Assembly (NCBI GenBank): GCA_905214225.1
Contig: CAJMLL010000021.1
Location: 1-39,426 of the forward strand
DNA from: an uncultured bacterium
GTDB lineage: Bacteria > Bacillota > Clostridia > Peptostreptococcales > Anaerovoracaceae
Length of the DNA: 39,426 nt
Direction of reading: 5' to 3'
Below are positions 14,712 to 23,104 of this stretch, one piece after another. The notes beneath the pieces were generated by a model. The model ran no database searches. It was not told the DNA's origin and was given only the letters and a program-made list of their open reading frames with translations. Every line of letters begins with the position of its first letter. The first letter of the stretch is position 1. The position numbers and the translations under genes are program-made.

Positions 14712-16016
14712 ATGAATTATAGAAAGTATTTGAAATTTGTAATCCCGTCTGTGCTGTCGATGGCGCTGGCGGGGGTGTATTCCATTGTGGACGGTTTTTT
14801 TGTCGGCCACAGCGTCGGAGATCTCGGGCTTTCGACCATTAATATCGCCTATCCGGTGGAGGCATTCGTGCAGGCGCTGGGCACCGGCATCGGCATGGGC
14901 GGCGCCGTGCATTACATGATTTTTCATGCGTCAAAAAATGAAAAGCAGGCAAGGTCGCACGTGGAATGTATGTCCTGGATGCTTCTGCTGACGAGTGTGC
15001 TTTCCACGGTCCTGCTGACGATTTTCATGCGGCCCCTGCTTTCCCTTCTGGGTGCGCGGGGGGACATGATTCCGATGGGGGAATCATACCTCCGTGTAAT
15101 TGTGTTCGGATCGGTTCTGCAGATTTTCGGAACCGGCCTCGTGCCGATGATCCGCAACTACGGCGGCGCCGGCTTTGCGATGGGCGCAATGCTCAGCGGA
15201 TTCGGGACCAATATTTTTCTGGACTATCTGATGGTCTGGGTACTGGACTGGGGCGTGTTCGGCGCCGGTCTGGCAACAATCCTGGGCGAGGGGGTGACTG
15301 CCGCCGCCGGCTTCTATTATCTGATTAAACACCGGTCACCGCTGTTCGGAATCCCGGAGTGCCGGGTGCTTCCGGCGGTCGGAAGAATTCTTACTACTGG
15401 AATCGCGCCGTTCGGGCTGACTTTTTCGCCGATTTTGTCCCTGATTATTATGAACCGGATTTCCATGCTTTATGGGGGCGAATCTGCCGTCGCTGTCTAT
15501 GCCTGTGTTGCCTACGCGACAGCCATCGTTTACCTCGTCCTGCAGGGCGTCGGCGATGGCAGTCAGCCGCTGATCAGTAAGGCCTTCGGTTCGGGTGACG
15601 GGAAGACGATGCGCCGGCTGAAGGAAAAAGCTTACACGACTGCAGGCATCCTCGCGGCTCTCTGCATTCTCGCTTTCCTGCTGATCCGCAATGACATCGG
15701 CTACATGTTCGGCTCCTCCGCGGCGGTCAACCGCATGGCCTCCGCCGTGACGCCGATCTTCTGTATCGGCTTTCTGTTTGTTGCCATTGTCCGCGTGACT
15801 TCCGCCGTGTTCTATGCGACCAGCGAAAACATCAAGTCCTATCTGCTCGTTTACGCGGAGCCGGTATTCCTGCTGATTTTCGCTTTGTTCCTGCCGGGAC
15901 TCGCCGGTCTGAGCGGGGTCTGGTGGAGCTATTGCGGCGCGCAGGTCCTTTCTGGCGCTGTGTCAGTTCTGCTGGTGATTTTGGACCGCAGCGGAAAAGC
16001 AGGTGACGCGAGATAA
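14712..16016 (+). CDS. MATE-family multidrug/metabolite efflux transporter
   Basis: A 434-residue protein with twelve predicted membrane helices in two related halves. Typical features are the N-terminal YLKFVIPSVLSMALAGVYSIVDGFFVG, then VEAFVQALGTGIGMGGAV and, in the second half, PLISKAFGSGDGKTMRRL, which matches the usual P-(L/I)-(I/V)-(S/G)-x-x-(Y/F)-G-(S/A) signature. Such proteins export cationic drugs or metabolites using Na+ or H+ gradients. The start at 14712 has GGTGA six bases upstream; the 22 residues before it in the same frame lack a ribosome site. The long structured leader suggests control by a small molecule, possibly a transported one. Confidence 0.9.
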   Translation: MNYRKYLKFVIPSVLSMALAGVYSIVDGFFVGHSVGDLGLSTINIAYPVEAFVQALGTGIGMGGAVHYMIFHASKNEKQARSHVECMSWMLLLTSVLSTVLLTIFMRPLLSLLGARGDMIPMGESYLRVIVFGSVLQIFGTGLVPMIRNYGGAGFAMGAMLSGFGTNIFLDYLMVWVLDWGVFGAGLATILGEGVTAAAGFYYLIKHRSPLFGIPECRVLPAVGRILTTGIAPFGLTFSPILSLIIMNRISMLYGGESAVAVYACVAYATAIVYLVLQGVGDGSQPLISKAFGSGDGKTMRRLKEKAYTTAGILAALCILAFLLIRNDIGYMFGSSAAVNRMASAVTPIFCIGFLFVAIVRVTSAVFYATSENIKSYLLVYAEPVFLLIFALFLPGLAGLSGVWWSYCGAQVLSGAVSVLLVILDRSGKAGDAR

Positions 16017-16815
16017 GGTGAAATCAGAAGAAACAGGACGAAAGAGGACAGCTGCAACCAACAGCCGCGGCGTAAATCCGCAGTAAATAATACACCTGCG
16101 CAGGTCTGCCGGCTGCCGCGGCATAATTGAGCGCGGAAGAAAAGCAAGGTGCGGAGAGCCGGCGGCGTAAGGCTGCTAATGCGTTAAGTTCGGGAAATCC
16201 GCTGTTATTTACTATTTCCCGAGTTCTTTTCACGGAGGCTCGGGAAAAATGGATTTCAGGTGGTTTTCCCGAGACGGATGCAGATCGTATTGTACTTGAA
16301 GCAATGCAGTACGCATATAAATCGCTGTAAATGAATGCTTATGCGGGCATACAGTATAATAATCAAGGCCGTTTTATGCGGTATTCTGTAAAAATCCCCG
16401 TGTCTGACAATCTCCCGAACTTCTGCGGTCAGAAGTTCGGGAGATTGTCATTATAAAGCCTTTTCCCGAAGCTTCTGGCTTTGAAAGTTCGGGAAAAGGT
16501 CTGTCAGGAAGAGATTCCCGAATAGCGCACAATTGATTTCGGGAATCCAGCATTTTATAAGCAAATTCCGACTGCTTACAGGATAAAAGTGTTTGAATTT
16601 ATACAATACGTCATGAATAATATTTGAATATGTATACAGTATACCTGCGTGCGCAGTTTCGCGGCTTCGCCCACATTGCCGGTTATGCCGCGGCATGTCT
16701 ACGCCTGCGGCCTTTTCCGCTCTGTTTCTGTCGCTTTTCCGCGCTTCCCTGGTCCTTCCGGCCTCCTGCCGGTCTTCGCACCCGTTCCGGCTTCAAAAAT
16801 AATTTCATCGCCCTC
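16017..16815. other. Non-coding stretch between the MATE gene and the GntR promoter
   Basis: Besides the half-site array, it holds one GTATACAGTATAC palindrome (16632-16644). I see no credible gene. A 67-codon open frame at 16127-16330 runs through two array units and has no ribosome site. Confidence 0.5.
16189..16573. repeat. Array of TTCGGGAA-N19-TTCCCGAA units
   Basis: Four 35-nt units occupy 16189-16223, 16239-16273, 16436-16470 and 16488-16522. In each, TTCGGGAA (or CTCGGGAA/TTCGGGAG) and TTCCCGAA (or TTCCCGAG) start exactly 27 nt apart. Extra half-sites at 16412 and 16538 extend the array. Arms of neighbouring units also form hairpins: a perfect 21-bp stem (16405-16425/16430-16450), 12 bp (16459-16470/16488-16499) and 10 bp (16513-16522/16538-16547). 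Interiors differ. No coding function is likely here. Confidence 0.75.
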
Positions 16816-16872
16816 TTGACATTACTGTATTAATGCATTAATATAATGACTGTACCAAGACAGTAGTACAGT
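16816..16872 (+). promoter_or_regulatory. Promoter and operators of the GntR-ABC operon
   Basis: TTGACA (16816-16821), a 17-nt spacer and TAATAT (16839-16844). The perfect palindrome ATTAATGCATTAAT (16829-16842) lies between and over these elements. ACTGTAC (16849-16855) and GTACAGT (16866-16872) form an inverted repeat at the expected transcription start. Both are good autoregulation sites for the GntR protein encoded next. Confidence 0.7.
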
Positions 16873-17120
16873 GATACAGTGGTGAGGATGAAAGAATTGA
16901 GGCTTTAATCTGTAAGGAAGCGGATTGCAATGCCAGCACATATGCGAGTAAGAAAACCGGGATTTTGAGGGGAATCCAGTGTCGGCACCGGAAATCAGAA
17001 TCAGGAAACGGGAATCGAAATCAGCAGAAGAGAAGATGACAGAAATGGTTTCAGATTGAGCATTGTTTTAGCATCTGGCAGACAGCGTAACTACTGCAGC
17101 TTGAAAAACATTATCAGAAA

Positions 17121-17156
17121 GCAGCAGAATTACATTTTGCTGCAGCAGAAAGGAGG
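17121..17156 (+). promoter_or_regulatory. Hairpin next to the GntR ribosome site
   Basis: GCAGCA (17121-17126) pairs with TGCTGC (17138-17143), ending six bases before AAAGGAGG (17149-17156). The leader from the promoter is about 310 nt, long for this family, and I see no open frame with a ribosome site in it. Confidence 0.35.
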
Positions 17157-17163
17157 CGTGTGC

Positions 17164-17535
17164 ATGGCATGGGAATTTAAAGACGGAATTCCGATGTACC
17201 GGCAGATTGTACAGGTATTTGAACGGAGGATCGCTTCCGGTGAATATAAATTGGAGGAGAAAATTCCGTCAGTGAGGGATCTTGCCGTGGAAGCGGGAGT
17301 CAACCCGAACACGATGCAGAGGGCACTGGCCGAGCTTGAGAATGAAGGCCTTGTGCATACGGAAAGGACGAATGGAAGGTTCGTGACGGGCGAACAGCAG
17401 GTTCTCGAGAATCTGCGTAAACGACTCAGCTCCGCGTGCATCGAACGTTTTTTCAGGGAGCTGACAGAAATCGGCCTGAGCCGCCGGGAAATTATCGAAG
17501 CGGTTCAGAACTGGAGAGGAAATGAGGAGGAGTAA
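17164..17535 (+). CDS. GntR-family regulator, YtrA subfamily
   Basis: A 123-residue regulator. The winged helix-turn-helix is at ~8-75, with GIPMYRQIVQVFERRIASGEY, KIPSVRDLAVEAGVNPNTMQRALAELENEGLV and ERTNGRFVTG. The C-terminal ~45 residues are a short helical dimerisation part with no effector domain, as in YtrA-type repressors. AAAGGAGG seven bases before 17164 fixes the start. It is the first gene of a three-gene unit with an ABC ATPase and permease, the classic YtrA layout. It probably represses its own operon through the palindromes at 16829 and 16849. Such systems often respond to cell-wall-active antibiotics, but the inducer is unknown. Confidence 0.92.
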   Translation: MAWEFKDGIPMYRQIVQVFERRIASGEYKLEEKIPSVRDLAVEAGVNPNTMQRALAELENEGLVHTERTNGRFVTGEQQVLENLRKRLSSACIERFFRELTEIGLSRREIIEAVQNWRGNEEE

Positions 17536-17540
17536 TCACT

Positions 17541-18239
17541 ATGGCATCTGTAATTGAATGCAGAGGGCTGACAAAGTCCTATAAGGGAATAACAGCATTG
17601 GATCACATCGATCTGAAGTTGAATGCCGGGCAGATTGTCGGACTGCTCGGGCCGAACGGAAGCGGCAAAACAACACTGATCAAGCTGGCGACGGGCCTGC
17701 TGAAGCCGACGGATGGTGAAATCCTGGTCGGCGGGCTGAAGCCGGGAAAGGTAACGAAAGCGCATGTCGCCTACCTTCCGGACAAGGATTTTCTGCCGGC
17801 GTACATGTCGACGGACCAGCTGATTGATATGTACCAAGATTTCTATAAAGATTTCAATCGCAGCAAGGCGCTGGACATGGTGAACAGCCTGAATCTGAAC
17901 CGTAAGCAGAAAATGAAGGAAATGTCCAAGGGCACCCGGGAGAAGCTGCAGCTAATCCTGACGATGAGCCGCGACGCAGCGGTGTATTTTCTGGATGAGC
18001 CGATTGCGGGCGTCGATCCGGCAGCGCGCGATTACATTTTGCGCACGATCATCAACAACTACAGCGAAAAAGCGCTGGTTGTCATTTCCACACATCTGAT
18101 CGCAGACGTGGAACCCGTCCTGGACGACGTTGTCTTCCTGAAAAACGGTCAGATCGTCCTGCACCGGCAGGCGGATGATCTCAGGGAAGAAACCGGAAAG
18201 AGCGTGGATCATGTATTCAGGGAGGTATTTAGATGTTAG
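17541..18239 (+). CDS. ABC transporter ATP-binding protein (YtrB-like)
   Basis: A 232-residue ATPase. Walker A is GLLGPNGSGKTT near residues 33-44, the signature is MSKGTREKLQ (the usual LSGGQ is here SKGTR), Walker B is AVYFLDEPIAGVD and the switch histidine is in ISTHL. The SKG signature is common in YtrB-type and bacitracin-type exporters of this group. It starts six bases after the GntR stop behind GAGGAG and overlaps the permease by seven bases. It powers the membrane protein encoded next. The family is assigned to export or to sensing of lipid- or wall-directed compounds; the substrate is unknown. Confidence 0.92.
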   Translation: MASVIECRGLTKSYKGITALDHIDLKLNAGQIVGLLGPNGSGKTTLIKLATGLLKPTDGEILVGGLKPGKVTKAHVAYLPDKDFLPAYMSTDQLIDMYQDFYKDFNRSKALDMVNSLNLNRKQKMKEMSKGTREKLQLILTMSRDAAVYFLDEPIAGVDPAARDYILRTIINNYSEKALVVISTHLIADVEPVLDDVVFLKNGQIVLHRQADDLREETGKSVDHVFREVFRC

Positions 18240-19039
18240 GCAAACTTTTAAAATATGATATCAAGTCAACAAGCCGTGTCCTGCTGCCGCTGTATGGCGC
18301 ACTTCTCGGCGCGGCGGTTCTTCTGGGAGTTTCCCTCAGACCGATAATCAACAATCAGACCATGCCGAACAGCATGGGCGGCGGATCGATGATCATGACA
18401 AGCATCAGCTCTGTCTTATACGTCATCCTGATTGCCGCCGTTGCCATCGTCACTCTGGTTATGATACTGTATACAGGATTCTATAAATCCCTGCTCGGCA
18501 CGGAAGGATACCTGCGTTTCAGCCTTCCGGTCAGCACGGGCCAGCAGCTTGCGTCCAAGACCATTAACGCGCTGATCTGGATGGTTCTGGCGGGCGTCCT
18601 TGCGATCCTGTCGATCATTTTCCTGACCGTACCGGCGGTCGGATACACGTCGATTCATCAGGGCATTGTCCAGATTTTCCAATCCCATCAGGATTTTTCC
18701 CCGGAGTTTAGCAAATTCGCATGGCAGGTTATCCTCCTTGCGATTGCCGGTGGGATTTCTTTTGTCCTGAAAGTCTTCATGTCCATCACGGTTGGCCATG
18801 AGTGGTCGGCGCATCCGGTGGTCGGTGCGCTGCTGATGTACATTGCGGTCAGCATTCTGGAGTCGATCATCGCGAATGTTCTCCCGTTCAGCAGCAGCCT
18901 GACCAATGCCATGAATGCAGATACAGTCAGTGCAGTACACGGCATTCTGTGGGGCACTCTCGCGGTAACGCTGGTGATGGCGGCGATTTTCTACGCCGTG
19001 ACCTGGTACATGCTCGACCGCAGGCTGAATCTGCAGTAG
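18233..19039 (+). CDS. ABC-2 type permease of the GntR-regulated transporter
   Basis: A 268-residue membrane protein with six predicted helices (near residues 20-40, 60-85, 105-130, 160-185, 195-220 and 235-258). It begins MLGKLLKYDIKSTSRVLLPLYGALL, the usual start of permeases paired with YtrB-like ATPases. Its start overlaps the ATPase stop, indicating translational coupling. It is the last gene of the operon; a terminator follows at 19147. The substrate cannot be told. Confidence 0.88.
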   Translation: MLGKLLKYDIKSTSRVLLPLYGALLGAAVLLGVSLRPIINNQTMPNSMGGGSMIMTSISSVLYVILIAAVAIVTLVMILYTGFYKSLLGTEGYLRFSLPVSTGQQLASKTINALIWMVLAGVLAILSIIFLTVPAVGYTSIHQGIVQIFQSHQDFSPEFSKFAWQVILLAIAGGISFVLKVFMSITVGHEWSAHPVVGALLMYIAVSILESIIANVLPFSSSLTNAMNADTVSAVHGILWGTLAVTLVMAAIFYAVTWYMLDRRLNLQ

Positions 19040-19146
19040 CTGCATATGTCGACTCAGGGTGCAGCAGGGCGGTTCATCGCTGCCGTGCTGTATGCTCACG
19101 AGCATCGGCATATCCAGTAGTTCCAACAAAACCAATGAACCAGAAA

Positions 19147-19192
19147 AAACCGGATCTTGTGAGGCCTGAGGCCTTGCGGGGTCCGGTTTGTT
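19147..19192 (+). terminator. Terminator of the GntR-ABC operon
   Basis: AAACCGGATC (19147-19156) pairs with GGTCCGGTTT (19180-19189, one G-U), then GTTATAT. AGGCCT-type arms lie in the loop. Confidence 0.7.
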
Positions 19193-19208
19193 ATATGTGC
19201 TGGCAGAT

Positions 19209-19286
19209 GTGAAAGGGCGGACGTGAAGGAGCAGATGTGAAGGAGCAGATGTGAAGGAGCAGATGTGAAGGAGCAGATGTGAAGGG
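19209..19286. repeat. 14-bp tandem repeat
   Basis: GTGAAGGAGCAGAT occurs four times without error from 19223 to 19278. A degenerate copy precedes it (19209-19222) and a partial copy follows. A GTATACTGTATGC motif stands seven bases downstream. Copy number may vary between strains. Confidence 0.85.
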
Positions 19287-19676
19287 AAACAAGTATACTG
19301 TATGCTGTGTGCCGGGTTGCAGGACTGCTGGATCGCTGAGATACTGGATTGCCGGAAGGCTGGCGTCGTTGGAAGAGCGAGGCGTGGGTCACGAGCAGAT
19401 AGGAGGACTTGGCAGGAACGGGGGTGGATTTAGGATGGATATGTGATGGGCGCGGCTTGATGTATACTGAATACGAAAGTTCGGATTCTCGGTCCCGGAT
19501 CTCGGCCAGATACCTACAGTTGGGAAGTTTTTCGCCTGGCTCCCACGAACATATTCATATTAATACTGGAATAAATATGTTTATTCATTGTATTTATGAT
19601 TGTATTTTTCTGGTTCGTTGAAATCGCGATTATTTTAGTAAACGCAGAACCGTGCTTTCGCCTTTGCTGATTTGTC

Positions 19677-19717
19677 AGACAAAATCCACCCGGCAAGGGG
19701 CCTGATGTACTGAAAGC
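19677..19717 (+). repeat. GGACAAAATCC-type dispersed element, copy 3
   Basis: It opens AGACAAAATCCACCCGGCAA and aligns over about 40 nt with the element at 12082, including the following GGGGCCTGATG and GAAAGC. The right inverted end is not evident. Confidence 0.5.
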
Positions 19718-20072
19718 TGACCATTACCGCCGCATTTATCGACGTTGTGGCATACTGTATACATAAACCGGCCTGCCAGCGGGCTCTTTTGCTGCTGAAA
19801 AGACCAGCCGGCTGTGAATTCTGCGAATTAGCCGTCCAGCGAATATATATTCGGTTCTGCGCTTTCTTCAAAAAAGGCCATTTCGACGAACCGCCGCAAA
19901 AATCTTCACGTGATGATCACAAAACGGCCGATTCAGCCAGGGCGGTGGATGAAGCGGTGATTTTAACTGTGAATGGACGGGTAATAAATTGCCTTAATGG
20001 CAGCAGTCAGGCATTCGTTAAACTTCTGCGGAAATATATCTGGTCGATCAGCACGGTGTCCTGCTAATTCGC

Positions 20073-20112
20073 TTCGGACTTCTCTTTTACAAACCGCGAA
20101 GTCCGGATTTTA
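20073..20112 (+). terminator. Terminator-like hairpin, plus strand
   Basis: CGGACTTC (20075-20082) pairs with GAAGTCCG (20098-20105), extended by two pairs, then GATTTTAC. No gene is close upstream. Confidence 0.45.
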
Positions 20113-20211
20113 CTTTATTCAGCTGTTTAAATTCGTTTTACAATCTGCCTGCAATTTATTATCTCATTTTCCCCTAAAATTGGACTCTTTTATAGATTCC
20201 TTTAAAATAAT

Positions 20212-20257
20212 GAAGGCCGCGGGGCGAAGCACAGATCTGCTTCGCCCCGCGGCCTTC
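20212..20257 (-). terminator. Strong terminator of glgP
   Basis: A perfect 20-bp GC-rich stem (20212-20231 with 20238-20257) and a six-base loop. On the minus strand it is followed by ATTATTTTAAAG, so it should end leftward transcription from glgP about 200 nt after its stop. Confidence 0.75.
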
Positions 20258-20302
20258 CGATCCACATAAATAAGAACCCTTCTGGCCAAAGCTGGCACTG
20301 CC

Positions 20303-20413
20303 GCAGTGTCCTGGCTGATCGTATCTATGCGGTCGCGGCTGCGGCTGGTTTATGAGGCACTCTGATATTGCCCAACCAGACAGCAGTGTCCTGGCTGATC
20401 GTATCTATGCGGT
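20303..20413. repeat. 31-bp direct repeat, 80 bp apart
   Basis: The 31 bases at 20303-20333 recur exactly at 20383-20413. The repeat includes CTGGCTGATCGTATCTATGC. It lies in the 3' tail of the glgP transcript. I do not recognise it. Confidence 0.8.
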
Positions 20414-20458
20414 TGTGGACACGGTTCTGTCAGGAATCTGACATTCCGGTTACTCCGC

Positions 20459-23104
20459 TTACTCTGCCGGCTTTGTGTGCCAGATGTTGTCTGCGTATTC
20501 GCGGATGCTGCGGTCGGCGGCAAAGCGGGAGGCTTTTGCGGTGTTGATGATGGACATGTGGGCCCAGCGCTTGCGGTCTTCGTAGGCGTCCTGGATCTCT
20601 TTGTGGACGCGGCAGTAGTCGTTGAAGTCGGCGAGGCACATGTACGGGTCGGCGATGCTGTAGGTTTTCTGGATCAGGTACTGCTTCAGGTTGTTGAAGT
20701 CGGTGCCGGCGAATCCGGTGCCGAGGGCATCGACGGCGGCTTTGATGACCGGGTCGGTCTCGTACAGCCTGCGGGAGTCGTAGCTGCGCAGGTTGTCCTG
20801 GACTTCTTCTGCGTTCTGGCCGAAGATGAAGATATTGTCGCCGCCGACGGCTTCATGCATTTCGACGTTGGCGCCGTCCATGGTGCCGATGGTGACGGCG
20901 CCGTTGATCATCATTTTCATGTTTCCGGTGCCGCTGGCTTCTTTTCCGGCCAGGGAAATCTGCTCGGAGATGTCGGTTGCCGGCATCAGGTGCTCGGCCA
21001 TGGTGACGGAGTAGTTCTCCAAGAACATGACGCGCATCTTGGAGCGGATCTTCGGGTCTTTTTCAATTTCCTCTCCGATCTTGCAGATCAGCTGAATGAT
21101 GGATTTTGCCAGATAATAGTTCGGAGCGGTCTTGGCTGCGAACAGGTAGGTCTCTGGGCGCATATCGAGGTCCGGGTTTTCTTTCAGCTTCTGGTAGCGG
21201 GAGATGATGCGCAGTGCGTTCAGCAGCTGGCGCTTGTACTCGTGCAGTCGCTTGGCCTGAACGATGAAGATGGAATCCGGATCCGGGGCAATGCCGGTGG
21301 TCTTCTTGATCAGGTTGGACATCCGTACCTTATTCTCGCGCTTGATGGAGAGTACCTGTTCTCCGACGGATGGATCGTCGGCAAAGTCCGCAAATTTCTC
21401 AAGGAGATCCGCGTTCTTTCTGTAGTCTGGTCCGATGCAGGAGTCAATCAGGCCTGCGAGCTTCGGATTGGACTGGCAGAGCCAGCGGCGGTATGCGATT
21501 CCGTTGGTGACGTTGGTGAACTTCTCTGGTGTGGCCAGGTAGAAGTCGTGGAAGAGGTCGTCTTTCAGAATCTCTGAATGCAGGGCGGATACGCCGTTGA
21601 CGGACTGTGAACCCAGAACGCTGAGGTTGGCCATTCTGACCTGCCCCTGTGCGATCGGAGTCATCCAGTCGATTTTTCCTTCGTCGCCCGGGAAAACTTC
21701 TTCCATGTCTTCACGGAAGCGGCGGTCGATTTCTTTCAGGATGCTGTAGATTCTCGGCATCATGACGCGGACGATATCCTCGTTCCACTTTTCCAGCGCC
21801 TCAGCGAGGACGGTGTGGTTGGTGTAGGAAACGGTCTTGGAAACCTGCTCCCAGGCGTCGTCCCACTCGTAGCCGTATTCGTCCATGAAGATACGCATCA
21901 GTTCCGGAATGGTCAGTGCCGGGTGTGTATCGTTGATATGAATCGCAACTTTATCGGAGAAGTTGTCCAGTGTTCCGTAGTCCCTGAAGTGGTTGCGGAC
22001 GATGTTCTGGCAGGAGGCGGAAACCATGAAGTACTGCTGCTTCAGGCGGAGTTCCTTTCCTTCTTCGACATTGTCTGCCGGGTAGAGAACCTTGGAAATC
22101 AGGTGTGCGCGGTTTTCTTTCTGTGCGGCCCTGCTGAAGTCCCCGTTGTTGAAGGAGGCCATATCGAAGTCGTTGTCGTTGGAGGATTCACTCTTCCACA
22201 GTCTCAGGGTATCTACAACACGGGAATTGGCGCCGGAAATCAGCATATCGTAAGGAACGGCGTCGACAACTTCGGCATTGTTCAGGTTGTATTTCAGGCC
22301 GTCATCGGTCCAGTACTCATCGTAGTCGCCGTAGAAGCTGACTTTGAAGGTGTCTTCGTCGCGGCGGTTCAGCCAGACATAGCCGCCCGGCAGCCAGTTA
22401 TCCGGGAGTTCTGCCTGCCAGCCGTCGACGATCTTCTGCTTGAAGAGGCCGTATTCGTAGCGGATGGAGAATCCGACAGCGTCGTAGCCCTGTGATGCGA
22501 GGGCATCCATGTAACATGCAGCCAGTCTTCCGAGACCGCCGTTTCCGAGGCCGGCATCCGGCTCACAGTCGTAGAGGTCCTGCGGGGTCAGCTTTCTGTC
22601 TTTCAGAACTTCTGCAACCAGATCGGTTTCGTCCAGGTTGTAAAGATTGTTTTTCAGGGACTGGCCCATCAGGAATTCCATGCTGATGTAGTAAATCTTT
22701 TTGGTATCCGGAACATTCTTTCCGGCTTTTCTGCGCGCCTTCTGGAATTCGAAGCGGCGGCGCTTCAGCTGCTTGTTGATAAGGGTCGCAATGGCCTTGT
22801 ACAGGATTTCGACCGGTGCACTTTCGAAGTCGGTGTGGAAGCCCAGTTCCAGAAGCTCGTCCAGTTCTGCGCGGAAGGTTTCCTTTGAGACCTTGTAAGC
22901 GGCCGCGTTTTCCCAGGTCTTTTCCGGTTCGGATTTTTCAGAAGAGACTGAAGCCGCAGGAGCGGAAGAAGTGCTGCCGGATGCTGCGGCTGATTTTACA
23001 GGAGCTGCGGCCTTTGCTGCCGGTGCAGCCGTCTTGTCTGCTGGTTTCTCGGTGGTAAGTTTTCGGTTCGCCGGTTTAGTCGTTGTAAAGTCGTTTTTTC
23101 TCAT
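20459..23104 (-). CDS. glgP: Glycogen phosphorylase with low-complexity N-terminal arm
   Basis: An 881-residue enzyme releasing glucose-1-phosphate from glycogen chain ends. The catalytic GT35 part starts near residue 66 and includes ISMEFLMGQSLKNNLYNL, CEPDAGLGNGGLGRLAACYMDAL, KRLHEYKRQLLNAL and the pyridoxal-phosphate site GKEASGTGNMKMMINGAVT, where the Lys after GNM binds the cofactor. Residues 1-62 are an added arm rich in Lys, Ala, Ser, Thr and Pro (TAAPAAKAAAPVKSAAASGS), absent from typical phosphorylases of ~800-820 residues. AAAGGG nine bases before 23104 supports the start. It lies 319 bases after glgA on the same strand and could be co-transcribed or separately controlled. Confidence 0.95.
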   Translation of the reverse strand: MRKNDFTTTKPANRKLTTEKPADKTAAPAAKAAAPVKSAAASGSTSSAPAASVSSEKSEPEKTWENAAAYKVSKETFRAELDELLELGFHTDFESAPVEILYKAIATLINKQLKRRRFEFQKARRKAGKNVPDTKKIYYISMEFLMGQSLKNNLYNLDETDLVAEVLKDRKLTPQDLYDCEPDAGLGNGGLGRLAACYMDALASQGYDAVGFSIRYEYGLFKQKIVDGWQAELPDNWLPGGYVWLNRRDEDTFKVSFYGDYDEYWTDDGLKYNLNNAEVVDAVPYDMLISGANSRVVDTLRLWKSESSNDNDFDMASFNNGDFSRAAQKENRAHLISKVLYPADNVEEGKELRLKQQYFMVSASCQNIVRNHFRDYGTLDNFSDKVAIHINDTHPALTIPELMRIFMDEYGYEWDDAWEQVSKTVSYTNHTVLAEALEKWNEDIVRVMMPRIYSILKEIDRRFREDMEEVFPGDEGKIDWMTPIAQGQVRMANLSVLGSQSVNGVSALHSEILKDDLFHDFYLATPEKFTNVTNGIAYRRWLCQSNPKLAGLIDSCIGPDYRKNADLLEKFADFADDPSVGEQVLSIKRENKVRMSNLIKKTTGIAPDPDSIFIVQAKRLHEYKRQLLNALRIISRYQKLKENPDLDMRPETYLFAAKTAPNYYLAKSIIQLICKIGEEIEKDPKIRSKMRVMFLENYSVTMAEHLMPATDISEQISLAGKEASGTGNMKMMINGAVTIGTMDGANVEMHEAVGGDNIFIFGQNAEEVQDNLRSYDSRRLYETDPVIKAAVDALGTGFAGTDFNNLKQYLIQKTYSIADPYMCLADFNDYCRVHKEIQDAYEDRKRWAHMSIINTAKASRFAADRSIREYADNIWHTKPAE

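Larger units (their letters stand above)
19040..20458. other. 1.4-kb gene-poor region between the ABC operon and glgP
   Basis: I found no credible gene. It contains a terminator, the 14-bp tandem repeat, three copies of the GTATACTGTATAC-type motif (19293, 19462, 19750), a GGACAAAATCC-type element (19677), two terminator hairpins (20073 and 20212) and a 31-bp direct repeat (20303 and 20383). Open frames of 70-106 codons here have biased, unstructured translations and lack ribosome sites. Confidence 0.6.

Noticed and set aside
16127..16330. 67-codon frame after the MATE gene
   Set aside because: It runs through two half-site units and has no ribosome site.
19677..19717. Hammerhead ribozyme core (CTGATG...GAAA)
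   Set aside because: There is no room for stem II and no matching stems I or III; the related copy at 12082 reads CGATGA and also lacks stem II.
20477..21577. 366-codon frame opposite glgP
   Set aside because: It is Val/Gly/Asp-rich shadow sequence of the phosphorylase gene with no domain.
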